Assembly: GCA_030636485.1 (NCBI GenBank)
Contig: DAOVWV010000014.1
Span: 1-13,486 of the forward strand
From: Methyloprofundus sp.
Lineage (GTDB): Bacteria > Pseudomonadota > Gammaproteobacteria > Methylococcales > Methylomonadaceae
Length of the DNA: 13,486 nt
Direction: 5' to 3'
The notes beneath the pieces were generated by a model. That model was not told the origin of the DNA and ran no database searches. It saw nothing but the letters and a program-made list of their open reading frames with translations. This document shows, piece by piece, positions 1 through 7,637 of the stretch (its first letter is position 1; each line of letters opens with the position of its first letter). Both the position numbers and the translations under genes were made by a program.

Positions 1-716
1 ATTAACCAGGAGACTAACTCACGTTTATTTTCTTTTTTAATGGCGTAAACCGATTGGCTAACCGTATTTGCCGCAACGCTTTCTCTGGCGATAGCTACTT
101 CGACGGGGTTGTTTAATAAATGTCCGGCTAGGGTTTTTATTTCTTGGGAGTAGGTCGCAGAAAATAGTAAATTTTGACGTTGTGCGGGCAATACATTTAT
201 CAGTTTGCGTATATCGATAATAAAGCCCATGTCCAGCATACGATCTGCTTCATCTAAAACAAAAAATTGCACCTGAGATAAATCGACTTTCTTTTGGTTG
301 AGTAAATCCAGTAATCGTCCTGGCGTAGCCACTAGAATATCAGTGCCTCGCTGTAGGCGTTTAATTTGGGCATGAGTACTCACGCCACCGAAAATAACGT
401 CAGAAAATAGGGGCAAATGCTGGCCATATATTTTAAAGCTTTCGTATACCTGCTGTGCCAGTTCACGCGTAGGCGTTACAATTAAAGCTCTGACCGGATG
501 TGGTTTTGCTGGGCGTTCTTGATTGTGGAGAAGCTGTAAGATGGGTAATGCAAAGCTCGCTGTTTTACCCGTGCCGGTTTGTGCGCCAGCAAGGATATCC
601 TGGCCTTGTAAAATGACGGGGATTGATTGTTCTTGTACAGGCGTTGGCTGCTCATAGCCTTGTTCAGTAATAGCTTGTAGCAGGGGAGCGCATAAATCTA
701 ATTGCTTAAATGACAT
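1..716 (-). CDS. rhlE: DEAD-box ATP-dependent RNA helicase, RhlE type (5' part, cut by window edge)
   Basis: This is the N-terminal 238 residues of a DEAD-box RNA helicase, which unwinds RNA duplexes using ATP (ribosome assembly and cold adaptation in the RhlE group). The RecA-1 domain is almost complete. The Q-motif starts at residue 3 (SFKQLDL) with the conserved Gln near 28. Motif I is AQTGTGKT (45-52), Ia PTREL (82-86), Ib TPGR (131-134), II DEAD (155-158) and III SAT (186-188). The C-terminal RecA-2 domain and basic tail lie outside the window. I start at the ATG at 716 because MSF.. matches how this family normally begins. An in-frame ATG at 749 would add 11 residues, and neither start has a convincing Shine-Dalgarno sequence. 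The gene is transcribed away from a truncated mobA-like ORF. Family assignment is secure; RhlE rather than another DEAD-box paralogue is likely. Confidence 0.93.
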   Translation of the reverse strand, partial: MSFKQLDLCAPLLQAITEQGYEQPTPVQEQSIPVILQGQDILAGAQTGTGKTASFALPILQLLHNQERPAKPHPVRALIVTPTRELAQQVYESFKIYGQHLPLFSDVIFGGVSTHAQIKRLQRGTDILVATPGRLLDLLNQKKVDLSQVQFFVLDEADRMLDMGFIIDIRKLINVLPAQRQNLLFSATYSQEIKTLAGHLLNNPVEVAIARESVAANTVSQSVYAIKKENKRELVSWL

Positions 717-766
717 ATTAATATTTTTATGAGTTTTCGTTGGTGACATAGTAGCAGAATTAGAGA

Positions 767-847
767 ATGAATAAGCAGTCGAAAGTATCAGGTGTGATTT
801 TAGCCGGTGGTTTGGCGCGGCGAAACCAAGAGGGGCAGCCAGCTTGA
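767..847 (+). pseudogene. mobA: Remnant of molybdenum cofactor guanylyltransferase (mobA), first ~19 codons only
   Basis: A 26-codon ORF begins MNKQSKVSGVILAGGLARR and then reads NQEGQPA before a stop. The first 19 residues look like the start of MobA, which attaches GMP to molybdopterin, in particular the nucleotide-binding loop GVILAGG-ARR. In intact MobA this loop is followed directly by a Met-Gly-Gly..Asp-Lys-Gly-Leu stretch; here that match ends right after the double Arg at about position 823. I could not find the rest of MobA in any frame between 848 and 1016. The likeliest reading is a gene deleted or displaced from the codon after the loop, next to the fic region. A chance match is possible because the evidence is short, but the motif is distinctive. 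Confidence 0.5.
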
Positions 848-1016
848 TTTCAGTTATTCCTTGCAGATATAAAAGCTGGAAAAACTTATAGGGTAGAGCG
901 GGCTATCTTCTTATAAGAAATGGACAAGTCATATATGGGCTAGTGACGAAACTCAGTTAAATGACCACAGGCAGATAATTGGGCGTTGATTAAAGTCGGG
1001 AGGTCTCGCCAATGAC
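848..1016. other. Non-coding stretch between the mobA remnant and fic
   Basis: No ORF with a start and a ribosome-binding site is visible on either strand. No recognisable continuation of MobA was found. The only structure near its right edge is a 6-bp inverted repeat, GCCAAT/ATTGGC (1008-1013 and 1020-1025), which straddles the fic stop codon. It has no T-run on the fic strand, so I do not call it a terminator. The stretch may be junk left by the rearrangement that truncated mobA. Confidence 0.4.
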
Positions 1017-2555
1017 CTAATTGGCATATGATGATTTTACTCTTTCTGAAATGAATTGAGCGAATGGCTTAATATCTTTATCAACACTCGCTTTTTCTAG
1101 TGTTAGCATATATTTATCACGCATATCGACAGGAATAATAGTCCAGGGATAACGCCCTTCAGCTAACATGACATTCATGCTAAACCGTGCTGTTCTTCCG
1201 TTGCCATCCATGAAAGGGTGGATATAACCCACTAATAAGTGCGCCATAACGGCACTAACAAACATATCTGTCTCGTTAAGCAAGCATTCCTTTAATGCAT
1301 CCAGCCCATCCAGAATATGGTCAAAATGAGGCGGGATATGCCTTGATCCCGATAAAAAAACTAACTGTCTCCTGTATCCTATTAAGTCGTGCCTGGTTAA
1401 TAATCCAGCTTCAACAGAGGGCATAAAAAGATGATAAAACCAACGTTGGTGGTCTTCAATAAATAATTCAGATGCTTTCTTTTGTCCTAAATAAGCTTGA
1501 TTAGCGCATTGCTTAACTAAATTAAATGCTTCCAAATAACCTTTGGCAGCCATCGCATCGCGGTGTTTTTTATCTTCTTCTGATAAAGGGTTCCAACTGC
1601 CATCAGCAATTTTTTGAATGAGTTCAGGTGTAACTTTGTAACGTTCAATTGATAAGCTGTGATAAGCATCACTTATCTTTATGGATTCAATCGATGCCAG
1701 ATAATCAGGTTCGGAGAGTGATAATTTTGGCACATCAGGTTTTAACGCAATAATATCATCTCTAAAATTATCCCATAAAAGGTTTACACGACTATACAAA
1801 GGATTTTTTTTGCTATTCAAATGAACAATAATTTTCTTATCAAATGGATTTTCCACTTCAGAAATACTATAAGCCAGGTTTTTTAACTGCTTTAAAATAG
1901 CATCGGCAAAATCGTTGCGTCCCACTTGACGATAGGCTCCTACAAGACGAGACACACCTTGCGTATTATGCTCAATTAATTGTGCTATCAATGCTGGATT
2001 ATCAATCTTATTCATAACAATTTGAATATCATTGCCATGTGTTTCGTAATATTTGGGGGCTAATGATACCAATGCCGCTGCCGCTGAATAACACTGAACA
2101 CCATTAACGCTGTCCTTTAGGTATTGTGGAATAAAATTTTTAGTTGAATAGACAAATAACGAATAGTTTTCATACAAATCAATTTTTTGATTTACGTTAT
2201 TATGAACAATCACATTAATTTGTTGTGGCACCACATTGGATTGAGCTTGTAATAGTAAGGAATGTTCGGCGGACAAACAATAATTTTTATCAAATCGATC
2301 AGTCAAATAGAGAGACAAAAACTCATAATAATTAACAAAAAATGACGTGCTGTCACCAGATTCTGTTGTTGGGCTAGATAAAAAATACCAGCCCTTGAGA
2401 AATTCCTGCAAAAATCCAGTTTCTCGTAAAATTTCACGATTTTCCTGTTTCAGTTGTTTTCCTCTGATGACCCCCTGTTCTGAACCATTAATCTGATGCA
2501 ATGCTTGTAAAGCTTTGGCTAATTTCTGGTTTTCAGGTATTTTTGCACGCCCCAT
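1017..2555 (-). CDS. Fic family AMP-transferase (AMPylator) with AbiEi-like N-terminal region, 512 aa
   Basis: Fic domains usually transfer AMP from ATP onto a hydroxyl side chain of a target protein. The complete core motif HPFMDGNGRTAR is at 446-457, with the catalytic His446, the metal-binding Asp450 and both phosphate-binding Args. Residues 395-409 probably form the target-docking flap. Ser300-x-x-x-Glu304 (in YHSLSIERY) fits the class II autoinhibitory helix, in which the Glu blocks productive ATP binding; the usual Gly/Asn after the Glu is Arg305. Residues ~1-75 look like a winged-helix, and ~75-235 resemble the AbiEi-like part seen in long Fic proteins (KGWYFLS, GDST, YCLSAEHSLLL, VVPQQ). 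The ATG is preceded by AAGGA at 7-nt spacing. The gene stands alone with no antitoxin partner, between a mobA remnant and an AT-rich spacer, which suggests an acquired gene. The target is unknown; a defence or regulatory role is inference. Confidence 0.93.
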   Translation of the reverse strand: MGRAKIPENQKLAKALQALHQINGSEQGVIRGKQLKQENREILRETGFLQEFLKGWYFLSSPTTESGDSTSFFVNYYEFLSLYLTDRFDKNYCLSAEHSLLLQAQSNVVPQQINVIVHNNVNQKIDLYENYSLFVYSTKNFIPQYLKDSVNGVQCYSAAAALVSLAPKYYETHGNDIQIVMNKIDNPALIAQLIEHNTQGVSRLVGAYRQVGRNDFADAILKQLKNLAYSISEVENPFDKKIIVHLNSKKNPLYSRVNLLWDNFRDDIIALKPDVPKLSLSEPDYLASIESIKISDAYHSLSIERYKVTPELIQKIADGSWNPLSEEDKKHRDAMAAKGYLEAFNLVKQCANQAYLGQKKASELFIEDHQRWFYHLFMPSVEAGLLTRHDLIGYRRQLVFLSGSRHIPPHFDHILDGLDALKECLLNETDMFVSAVMAHLLVGYIHPFMDGNGRTARFSMNVMLAEGRYPWTIIPVDMRDKYMLTLEKASVDKDIKPFAQFISERVKSSYAN

Positions 2556-2590
2556 TTCTAATTCCTTAAGTATAATCGCAATAAGTTAAA

Positions 2591-2632
2591 AAAATATATC
2601 ACAATACTTTAAAAATATATATGATATATTTT
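2591..2632. promoter_or_regulatory. Candidate operator region upstream of fic: three AAAATATAT half-sites
   Basis: Upstream of the fic start the sequence AAAATATAT occurs at 2591-2599 and again at 2612-2620, exactly 21 bp apart (two helical turns). Its inverse ATATATTTT follows at 2624-2632, forming a 9-bp palindrome with a 3-nt centre. A further 8-bp inverted pair, ATGGTTAT/ATAACCAT (2646-2653 and 2688-2695), lies farther out. This is the arrangement expected of a repressor site, possibly bound by the winged-helix-like N-terminus of Fic itself. The region is very AT-rich, so chance is a real alternative. Confidence 0.3.
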
Positions 2633-2705
2633 GTTTTTATAACAAATGGTTATATTTGAAAAATAAAAAAATAAAATCATTGCAAAAATAACCATCAATA
2701 TTCAT

Positions 2706-2748
2706 GGGTAAATGCAGATAAAGCTTGTGCCCAGACTTGACTGGGTAA
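2706..2748 (+). repeat. Interspersed direct repeat, copy 1 (43 bp)
   Basis: This 43-bp sequence, containing AAATGCAGATAAAGCTTGTG, matches 5321-5363 at 40 of 43 positions and in the same orientation. Its right part can form a small hairpin, CCCAG-ACTTGA-CTGGG; in copy 2 this stem is partly lost. The copy lies just downstream of xth, in the xth-fic spacer. The two copies bracket xth-rpmE-gltA. Confidence 0.85.
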
Positions 2749-2761
2749 TGAGACGTTACAA

Positions 2762-3556
2762 TTATTCAGGTGAATTGCCTGCCTCTAGTGAATAATCATA
2801 GTCCATAATAAGAGGGGAATGGTCGGAAAATCGCTCATCTTTATAGATGGAAGCGGACAATACCGTGTCTTGTAAATGTTCGCTGATAACTTGGTAATCA
2901 ATGCGCCAGCCAACATTTTTTGCCCATGCCTGGCCACGATTGGACCACCAGGTATATTGATCGCTCTCTTGGTTGGCAATCCTGAAGCCATCGACCCAGG
3001 CTTCCTGATCAAATAATTGATCTAGCCATGCGCGCTCCTCAGGTAAAAAGCCTGAGTTTTTCTGGTTTGCTTTCCAGTTTTTTAGGTCAATTTCTTTGTG
3101 TGCGATATTCCAGTCACCACAGATGATATAGTCACGCCCATTTTTTGCACAGTCCTGCAAAAAAGGCATAAAACGATCCATGACGCTGTATTTAAACGCC
3201 TGGCGCTCCTCTTTGGCCGAGCCAGAGGGGAGGTACAGGGAAATAACGCTGAGTTTGCCAAGCTGGATTTCCAGATAGCGGCCTTCGCTATCGATATCAC
3301 TAAAACCCATGCCAACGATCACTTTGTCGGGTTGGTGTCTGCTGTATATGGCGACACCGCTATAGCCTTTTTTTTCTGCACTATGGTAGTAGCAATGATA
3401 GCCTTCCGGTCTGAAAGCATCCGCTATCAGTTGTTCTGGTTGTGCCTTGGTCTCTTGGATACAGACCACATCAGCTTCTTGTTTTGCTAGCCAGATAAAA
3501 AAACCTTTGCGCTCAGCCGCGCGAATTCCATTAGTATTTATGGTAATAATACGCAT
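2762..3556 (-). CDS. xth: Exodeoxyribonuclease III / AP endonuclease, 264 aa
   Basis: ExoIII is a Mg-dependent enzyme that cuts DNA 5' to abasic sites and degrades 3' ends in base excision repair. All catalytic signatures of the EEP nuclease fold are present: N-terminal MRIITINTNGIRAA, the metal-binding Glu35 in CIQETKAQ, Tyr109 in SLYLPSG, Asp148 and Asn150 in CGDWN, Asp220 in GWRIDY, and Asp246-His247 in FSDHSP. The length is normal for the family. I start at the ATG at 3556. A farther ATG at 3652 would add 32 unconserved residues and place the start across the rpmE promoter and nearly onto the rpmE start codon. The Shine-Dalgarno sequence before 3556 is poor. xth is divergent from rpmE with a 97-nt gap. 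Whether it is closer to ExoA or ExoIII cannot be settled here. Confidence 0.95.
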   Translation of the reverse strand: MRIITINTNGIRAAERKGFFIWLAKQEADVVCIQETKAQPEQLIADAFRPEGYHCYYHSAEKKGYSGVAIYSRHQPDKVIVGMGFSDIDSEGRYLEIQLGKLSVISLYLPSGSAKEERQAFKYSVMDRFMPFLQDCAKNGRDYIICGDWNIAHKEIDLKNWKANQKNSGFLPEERAWLDQLFDQEAWVDGFRIANQESDQYTWWSNRGQAWAKNVGWRIDYQVISEHLQDTVLSASIYKDERFSDHSPLIMDYDYSLEAGNSPE

Positions 3557-3572
3557 ATTTTTTGATTGAAAC

Positions 3573-3601
3573 TTGCAGATAGTTAAGTAAAGAAGTATTA
3601 T
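3573..3601 (+). promoter_or_regulatory. Sigma70-type promoter for rpmE-gltA
   Basis: The -35 box TTGCAG (3573-3578) and -10 box TATTAT (3596-3601) are separated by an ideal 17-bp spacer. Transcription would begin near 3608, giving a leader of about 45 nt before rpmE. It lies in the divergent gap with xth. Confidence 0.6.
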
Positions 3602-3653
3602 ACTCTGTTCAAAATTGTATGTTAGTCGTTTTTTTAGACGTGTAAAGGTCATT

Positions 3654-3854
3654 ATGAAACCAGAAATTCACCCAGAATATAAACAAATAACCGTTACTTG
3701 CGGTTGTGGAAATGAGTTTGCTACAGGCTCTGTCTTAGGTAAGGATTTACATATTGAGGTATGTTCAGCTTGCCATCCTTTTTTTACCGGTAAGCAGCGT
3801 GTTGTTGATACTGCTGGACGTGTAGATAAATTCCGTAAGCGTTACAGTAAGTAG
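3654..3854 (+). CDS. rpmE: 50S ribosomal protein L31, zinc-binding (type A), 66 aa
   Basis: L31 bridges the two ribosomal subunits. This is the zinc-carrying form: Cys16 and Cys18 in CGCGN and Cys37 and Cys40 in CSACHPFF make a four-cysteine site. The C-terminal [11 protein letters not shown] is typical. I start at the ATG at 3654, preceded by AAAGG at a good distance; MKPEIHPEY is the usual L31 beginning. An upstream in-frame ATG at 3615 would add 13 residues that do not fit the family. There is no terminator between rpmE and gltA (44 nt), so the two are probably co-transcribed from the promoter at 3573. No zinc-free L31 paralogue is in the window. Confidence 0.96.
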   Translation: MKPEIHPEYKQITVTCGCGNEFATGSVLGKDLHIEVCSACHPFFTGKQRVVDTAGRVDKFRKRYSK

Positions 3855-3898
3855 TTCTATAGAGACTGGACAGCGCTTTTTACAATAGAGGAAACGCC

Positions 3899-5188
3899 AT
3901 GGCACAAGACACACTGACCATAAGAAATAATTCTACAGGAAAGGAAGTTGACCTTCCTTTACTTACAGGAACTGTTGGTACTCCCGTTGTTGATGTGAGT
4001 GCTCTCAATCAGAAAATGGGTCTGTTTACCTATGACCCGGGATTTATGTCGACGGCTAGCTGTAAGAGCGCAATCACTTATATTGATGGTGAGAACGGTG
4101 TCTTGTTATATAGAGGCTATCCCATTGATCAACTCGCTGAAAAATGTTCCTTTCTTGAGGTTGCCTATTTATTAATGAATGGCGAGCTTTCGGATAAGCA
4201 ACAACAGTCTGAGTTTGAGCATGAGATTGGTCAACATGCCATGTTGCATGAGGCAATGCACAATTTTATTGACGGTTTCCATTATGATGCGCATCCGATG
4301 GCGATGATGGTGGGAATTGTAGGCTCTTTATCGGCCTTTTATCATAGTGAACTGGATATGAATGACCCTGAGCATCGGCGAATTTCTGCGATGCGCATGT
4401 TGGCAAAAATGCCCGTTATTGCTGCGGCTTGTTATCGTCATTCCGTTGGCTATCCGCGTGTCTATCCACGGTCGGATCTCAGTTATTGTGAAAACTTCCT
4501 GAATATGATGTTTTCGCTACCATCGCAGAAATATATAGATAAAGATAATTATATTGATCCGGTTGCTGTTAAGGCTTTGAACCTGTTGTTTATTTTGCAT
4601 GCCGATCATGAGCAAAACGCGAGTACTTCAACGGTACGCCTGGCTAGCAGTACTGGGGCAAATCCTTATGCCTGTATTGCTGCAGGTATTGGTGCACTTT
4701 GGGGGCCGGCACATGGTGGTGCTAACGAAGCTGTATTAAGTATGCTGGAAAAAATTGGCTCAGTCGATAGAATTCCTGAGTTTATTGCCAAGGCAAAAGA
4801 TAAAAATGACCCTTTTCGACTAATGGGGTTTGGGCACCGGGTTTATAAGAATTTTGACCCGAGAGCCACGATTATCCGCAAAGCCTGCTATGAAGTTCTT
4901 GAAAGTACTGGTGTTAAGGATCCTTTGTTTGATTTAGCTTTGGCATTAGAAGAGTATGCACTGCAAGATGAATACTTTATAGAGAAAAAACTGTATCCCA
5001 ATGTCGATTTTTATTCGGGAATTATTTATAAGGCATTAAATATTCCTGTGGACATGTTCACCGTGATGTTTACCATTGCCCGTACATCGGGGTGGGTATC
5101 TCACTGGCTGGAAATGATGGGAGAGCCAGGGCAACGTATAGGTCGCCCAAGGCAGGTATATACAGGAAAAGATGTGCGTGATATATAG
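3899..5188 (+). CDS. gltA: Citrate synthase, hexameric gram-negative type, 429 aa
   Basis: It condenses acetyl-CoA with oxaloacetate to form citrate, the entry reaction of the TCA cycle, in the cytoplasm. The full catalytic triad is visible: His272 in [11 protein letters not shown], His313 in [14 protein letters not shown], and Asp370 in [10 protein letters not shown]. The conserved [14 protein letters not shown] block is at 234-247. The length of 429 and the N-terminal extension before the core match the NADH-sensitive hexameric class of gram-negative bacteria rather than the shorter dimeric form or methylcitrate synthase. The ATG has GAGGA about 7 nt upstream. The gene follows rpmE closely and ends at a strong intrinsic terminator, so rpmE-gltA looks like one transcript. 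NADH regulation is a family property, not seen directly. Confidence 0.97.
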   Translation: MAQDTLTIRNNSTGKEVDLPLLTGTVGTPVVDVSALNQKMGLFTYDPGFMSTASCKSAITYIDGENGVLLYRGYPIDQLAEKCSFLEVAYLLMNGELSDKQQQSEFEHEIGQHAMLHEAMHNFIDGFHYDAHPMAMMVGIVGSLSAFYHSELDMNDPEHRRISAMRMLAKMPVIAAACYRHSVGYPRVYPRSDLSYCENFLNMMFSLPSQKYIDKDNYIDPVAVKALNLLFILHADHEQNASTSTVRLASSTGANPYACIAAGIGALWGPAHGGANEAVLSMLEKIGSVDRIPEFIAKAKDKNDPFRLMGFGHRVYKNFDPRATIIRKACYEVLESTGVKDPLFDLALALEEYALQDEYFIEKKLYPNVDFYSGIIYKALNIPVDMFTVMFTIARTSGWVSHWLEMMGEPGQRIGRPRQVYTGKDVRDI

Positions 5189-5213
5189 CGCTTAAATTAG
5201 GCTAGGAAAATCC

Positions 5214-5243
5214 AAAAAAGCAGTCATTTAGACTGCTTTTTTT
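5214..5243 (+). terminator. Rho-independent terminator of gltA
   Basis: A perfect stem (AAAAAAGCAGTC / GACTGCTTTTTT, loop ATTTA) starts 25 nt after the gltA stop and ends in seven Ts. The A-tract on the left also gives a T-run on the minus strand, so it could work in both directions. The asmA gene ends some 265 nt to the right of it. Confidence 0.9.
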
Positions 5244-5320
5244 ATGTCTGTAAATAAAAGGAAAAAATAGCGAGCAGGTGGTTCCTTTTATGCAAAAACC
5301 TGTTACTTCTCATTATTTAC

Positions 5321-5363
5321 GGATAAATGCAGATAAAGCTTGTGCCCACGCTTGACTGGGTAA
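5321..5363 (+). repeat. Interspersed direct repeat, copy 2 (43 bp)
   Basis: It matches copy 1 at 2706-2748 in 40 of 43 positions. The three differences are at offsets 3, 29 and 30; the last two weaken the small CCCA..TGGG hairpin. It lies 3 nt to the left of the inverted-repeat element at 5367, so the two may belong to one larger mobile unit. Confidence 0.85.
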
Positions 5364-5366
5364 GCT

Positions 5367-5439
5367 CGTCATTCCCGAAGTTTGTTATCGGGAATCTACG
5401 TTGAGCATAGATTCCTGCTAACGGCATACAGGAATGACG
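5367..5439. repeat. MITE-like inverted-repeat element (CGTCATTCC ... GGAATGACG), 73 bp
   Basis: The 9-bp ends CGTCATTCC and GGAATGACG are perfect inverted repeats. Inside are two hairpins, ATTCCCGA/TCGGGAAT (5371-5378 with 5388-5395) and ATTCCTG/CAGGAAT (5411-5417 with 5429-5435). A competing central pair is GGAATCTA/TAGATTCC (5391-5398 with 5408-5415). This modular GTCATTCCC..GGGAAT architecture is like the small non-coding palindromic repeats scattered between genes in many proteobacteria. It encodes nothing. It sits in the tail-to-tail gap between gltA and asmA. Confidence 0.8.
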
Positions 5440-5507
5440 GCTTTTGCAGAGAGTGGATATGGGGTTTTACAGAAATCTAACTTAATCTAATGTTTTGTAA
5501 GCGTCCT

Positions 5508-7637
5508 TTAGAAAAAACTGTTTAATAGTTTATTCACTGCCTTACCCGTTCCTTTGCCCAGGGCTTTATCTATCTCTTTTTCGCCTTTATTGATAAATTT
5601 ATCCACTTTTTTCTTTTCTTTCTCAGTCAGCATCGACTTTAATGAGGATAGATCCACTTTATAGCTCGGCTCTGATATTGTTCCTGCCACCTTGATGGCA
5701 ATAGGGCGATCCACTATACGCTTGGGTTTTTTGCTGCCCGGCTTTACCTTTGCGATCAACTGATAATTAAGTGCATCATTGACCAGGTTTACAGTACCCT
5801 TACCTTTAACTTCGACTGTTGATGATTCAGCCAGGAAATCAGGGTTATTAATAAGCCCTTGTTTTATTGTTGCCGTGCCTTTGATAACTGAAAAAACCGT
5901 TTGCTCATGGGTGTAGCTTTTTTTCATTTCCTTGCCTTTAATGGCCAATTTACCTACATCAATGATTTTTTGCAGATTAAATTCCCTGATTGCACCTTTG
6001 TGCAATGAAAATCGTAGTTTGCCACCTAAGCTTGATTTAATCGCAGGGAGTGTATTTCCACGCGCTTTTAATTCGGCGGCGATATTTGCCGTGCCTTTTA
6101 ATTTTGCTGTAGATTCTGCTTGTAGGTCTTTTAATAATGGCTCTAACTGAACGCCTGATATTTTTTCATTCAGTGAGATAGTGGGCGTTTTTGATTTAGC
6201 ATTGATGGTTACTTTTCCCTTATAGTGCCCCTTATAGAGGTGCTTAATGCTCTGTTTAGTGCGTAAAATACCCTGTTTCGCTTTTAGGTTTAAACTGAGT
6301 TCTTTCATCTTTAGGTTGGCTGCTTTTAAACTGCCTATGGTTAAATCACCGGATAGATTGAGGGCGCGTATCGTTTCGACGGGGATGAGCGTTGTGGCTT
6401 TCGCAACAGCGCTGGCTGGAGTGGCTACAGGGGATGGTGCTGCATTTTCTTTTTTCGGGGCGCTGTAACGATCTACGTCAATATCATCAATGGCTAAATT
6501 AAAGGTAATGGCTGGTTTTTTAAACTGTTTTACGCGGATGTTGCCTATAATTTTCGTGTCATCCAGGGTGATGTCTAACTTATTGAGTGCTACAGAGTCC
6601 TTTGTGCCTTGTAGGGAAAAGCCCATGACAAATTTTTGTAGAACCTGACTATCCGTGGTTTCCGGTACATCCATTTGCAATTGTTGCAAGAGTGCTTTGG
6701 GGCTAAAGCTTGCAATTTGAATTGTGCCCTCATACTGCAACTGGGCATTTAACTGACTGGCCTTTAAATACCCTGTTAAATCTATCATATTGCTATTAAA
6801 CTGAATTTTTTCAAGCGCTAAGGTTTGCTGCTGTAGATCCAGTGTCACTTCAGTGAATAGCTGTGCATCAAACACGCCACCGGGAATTGATTCTCCTTTA
6901 GTGGTAGAATCCAGCTTAAAGCTTTTTAGTTGTATTTTTTGTAATGTTTCATCAACCACCAGGCGAGTGGATAGAGCTAGTTGTTCCGACGCAGCAGTGT
7001 CTGGATTTTTTAGCAAAAAAGATAATTTAAGCTCAATAGGCTCATTAAAGGCAACCGCACTAGATGATAAATTAAAATCATTGATAACAAGACGCTGTGC
7101 TGACTGTTGGTCATTCCAGCTGATTTGAGCGTCTTTTAGCTCCAGGCCACCAATGACAAATGCGCTGATCAGTGGTTCAGCCTTATTACCTTCTTTCTTT
7201 GCTATGGCTTCTTGCTGATCTTGTGCTTCTTTTGGCTTAATCAAATCATCCCAATTGCTGATGCCTTGTTTGTTTTTGGCTAAATTAAGTTCCAGGCCTT
7301 TTAAAACGATGGTTCTGACTTCAACTTTTCTGGAAAAGAGGGGGATTAGTTTTACTTTAATATCACTTTCGCCAATCAGGGCAAAATTTTCTTCCTCAAA
7401 ACCAGCGGCATTGCTTAAGCTAATTTCCCCTGTGGATATTCCAAGCCAGGGAAAAACAGAAACATTTAAGTCGCCTCTTATGCTTAGGGTACGCCCGGTT
7501 TCATCTTTTACGGCGGCTTCTATTTCTGGCTTATAGTCATTTAAATCAATAAACAAAGGAATGATGATGACTGCTGCAACAATGAGTATTAGCAGTGAAG
7601 AAAAAAATATAAAAATAGCTTTGGTGAACTTTCCCAT
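5508..7637 (-). CDS. asmA: AsmA family protein, inner-membrane anchored, 709 aa
   Basis: AsmA-like proteins are bridge-like proteins anchored in the inner membrane and reaching into the periplasm, linked to outer-membrane assembly and lipid transport. A hydrophobic segment at about 7-30 follows a short positively charged start. Next comes the AsmA N-terminal signature (IDLNDYKPEIEAAVKDETGR, then LSIRGDLNVSVFPWLGI and NAAGF). The long middle is beta-rich. An Ala/Pro/Ser-rich linker lies at ~393-416, and an AsmA-like C-terminal region at ~420-660 includes LSGDLTIGSLKAANLKM and FLAESSTVEVKGKGTVNL. The tail (665-709) is Lys-rich. It is somewhat longer than classical AsmA (about 617 aa). AGGATA precedes the ATG. 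The symbol marks the family; the exact paralogue (asmA, yhjG and others) is not certain. It appears to be a single-gene transcript. Confidence 0.9.
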   Translation of the reverse strand: MGKFTKAIFIFFSSLLILIVAAVIIIPLFIDLNDYKPEIEAAVKDETGRTLSIRGDLNVSVFPWLGISTGEISLSNAAGFEEENFALIGESDIKVKLIPLFSRKVEVRTIVLKGLELNLAKNKQGISNWDDLIKPKEAQDQQEAIAKKEGNKAEPLISAFVIGGLELKDAQISWNDQQSAQRLVINDFNLSSSAVAFNEPIELKLSFLLKNPDTAASEQLALSTRLVVDETLQKIQLKSFKLDSTTKGESIPGGVFDAQLFTEVTLDLQQQTLALEKIQFNSNMIDLTGYLKASQLNAQLQYEGTIQIASFSPKALLQQLQMDVPETTDSQVLQKFVMGFSLQGTKDSVALNKLDITLDDTKIIGNIRVKQFKKPAITFNLAIDDIDVDRYSAPKKENAAPSPVATPASAVAKATTLIPVETIRALNLSGDLTIGSLKAANLKMKELSLNLKAKQGILRTKQSIKHLYKGHYKGKVTINAKSKTPTISLNEKISGVQLEPLLKDLQAESTAKLKGTANIAAELKARGNTLPAIKSSLGGKLRFSLHKGAIREFNLQKIIDVGKLAIKGKEMKKSYTHEQTVFSVIKGTATIKQGLINNPDFLAESSTVEVKGKGTVNLVNDALNYQLIAKVKPGSKKPKRIVDRPIAIKVAGTISEPSYKVDLSSLKSMLTEKEKKKVDKFINKGEKEIDKALGKGTGKAVNKLLNSFF

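Noticed and set aside
1008..1025. Inverted repeat GCCAAT/ATTGGC at the fic stop as a terminator
   Set aside because: The stem is only 6 bp and AT-rich, and no T-run follows on the fic strand.
3098..3490. 130-codon plus-strand ORF opposite xth
   Set aside because: It is antisense to a fully conserved gene, has no family resemblance, and is explained by the codon pattern of xth.
3557..3652. N-terminal extension of exonuclease III from an ATG at 3652
   Set aside because: The extra 32 residues do not resemble the family, and the family start MRIITINTNGIRAA is at 3556. The extension would cover the rpmE promoter.
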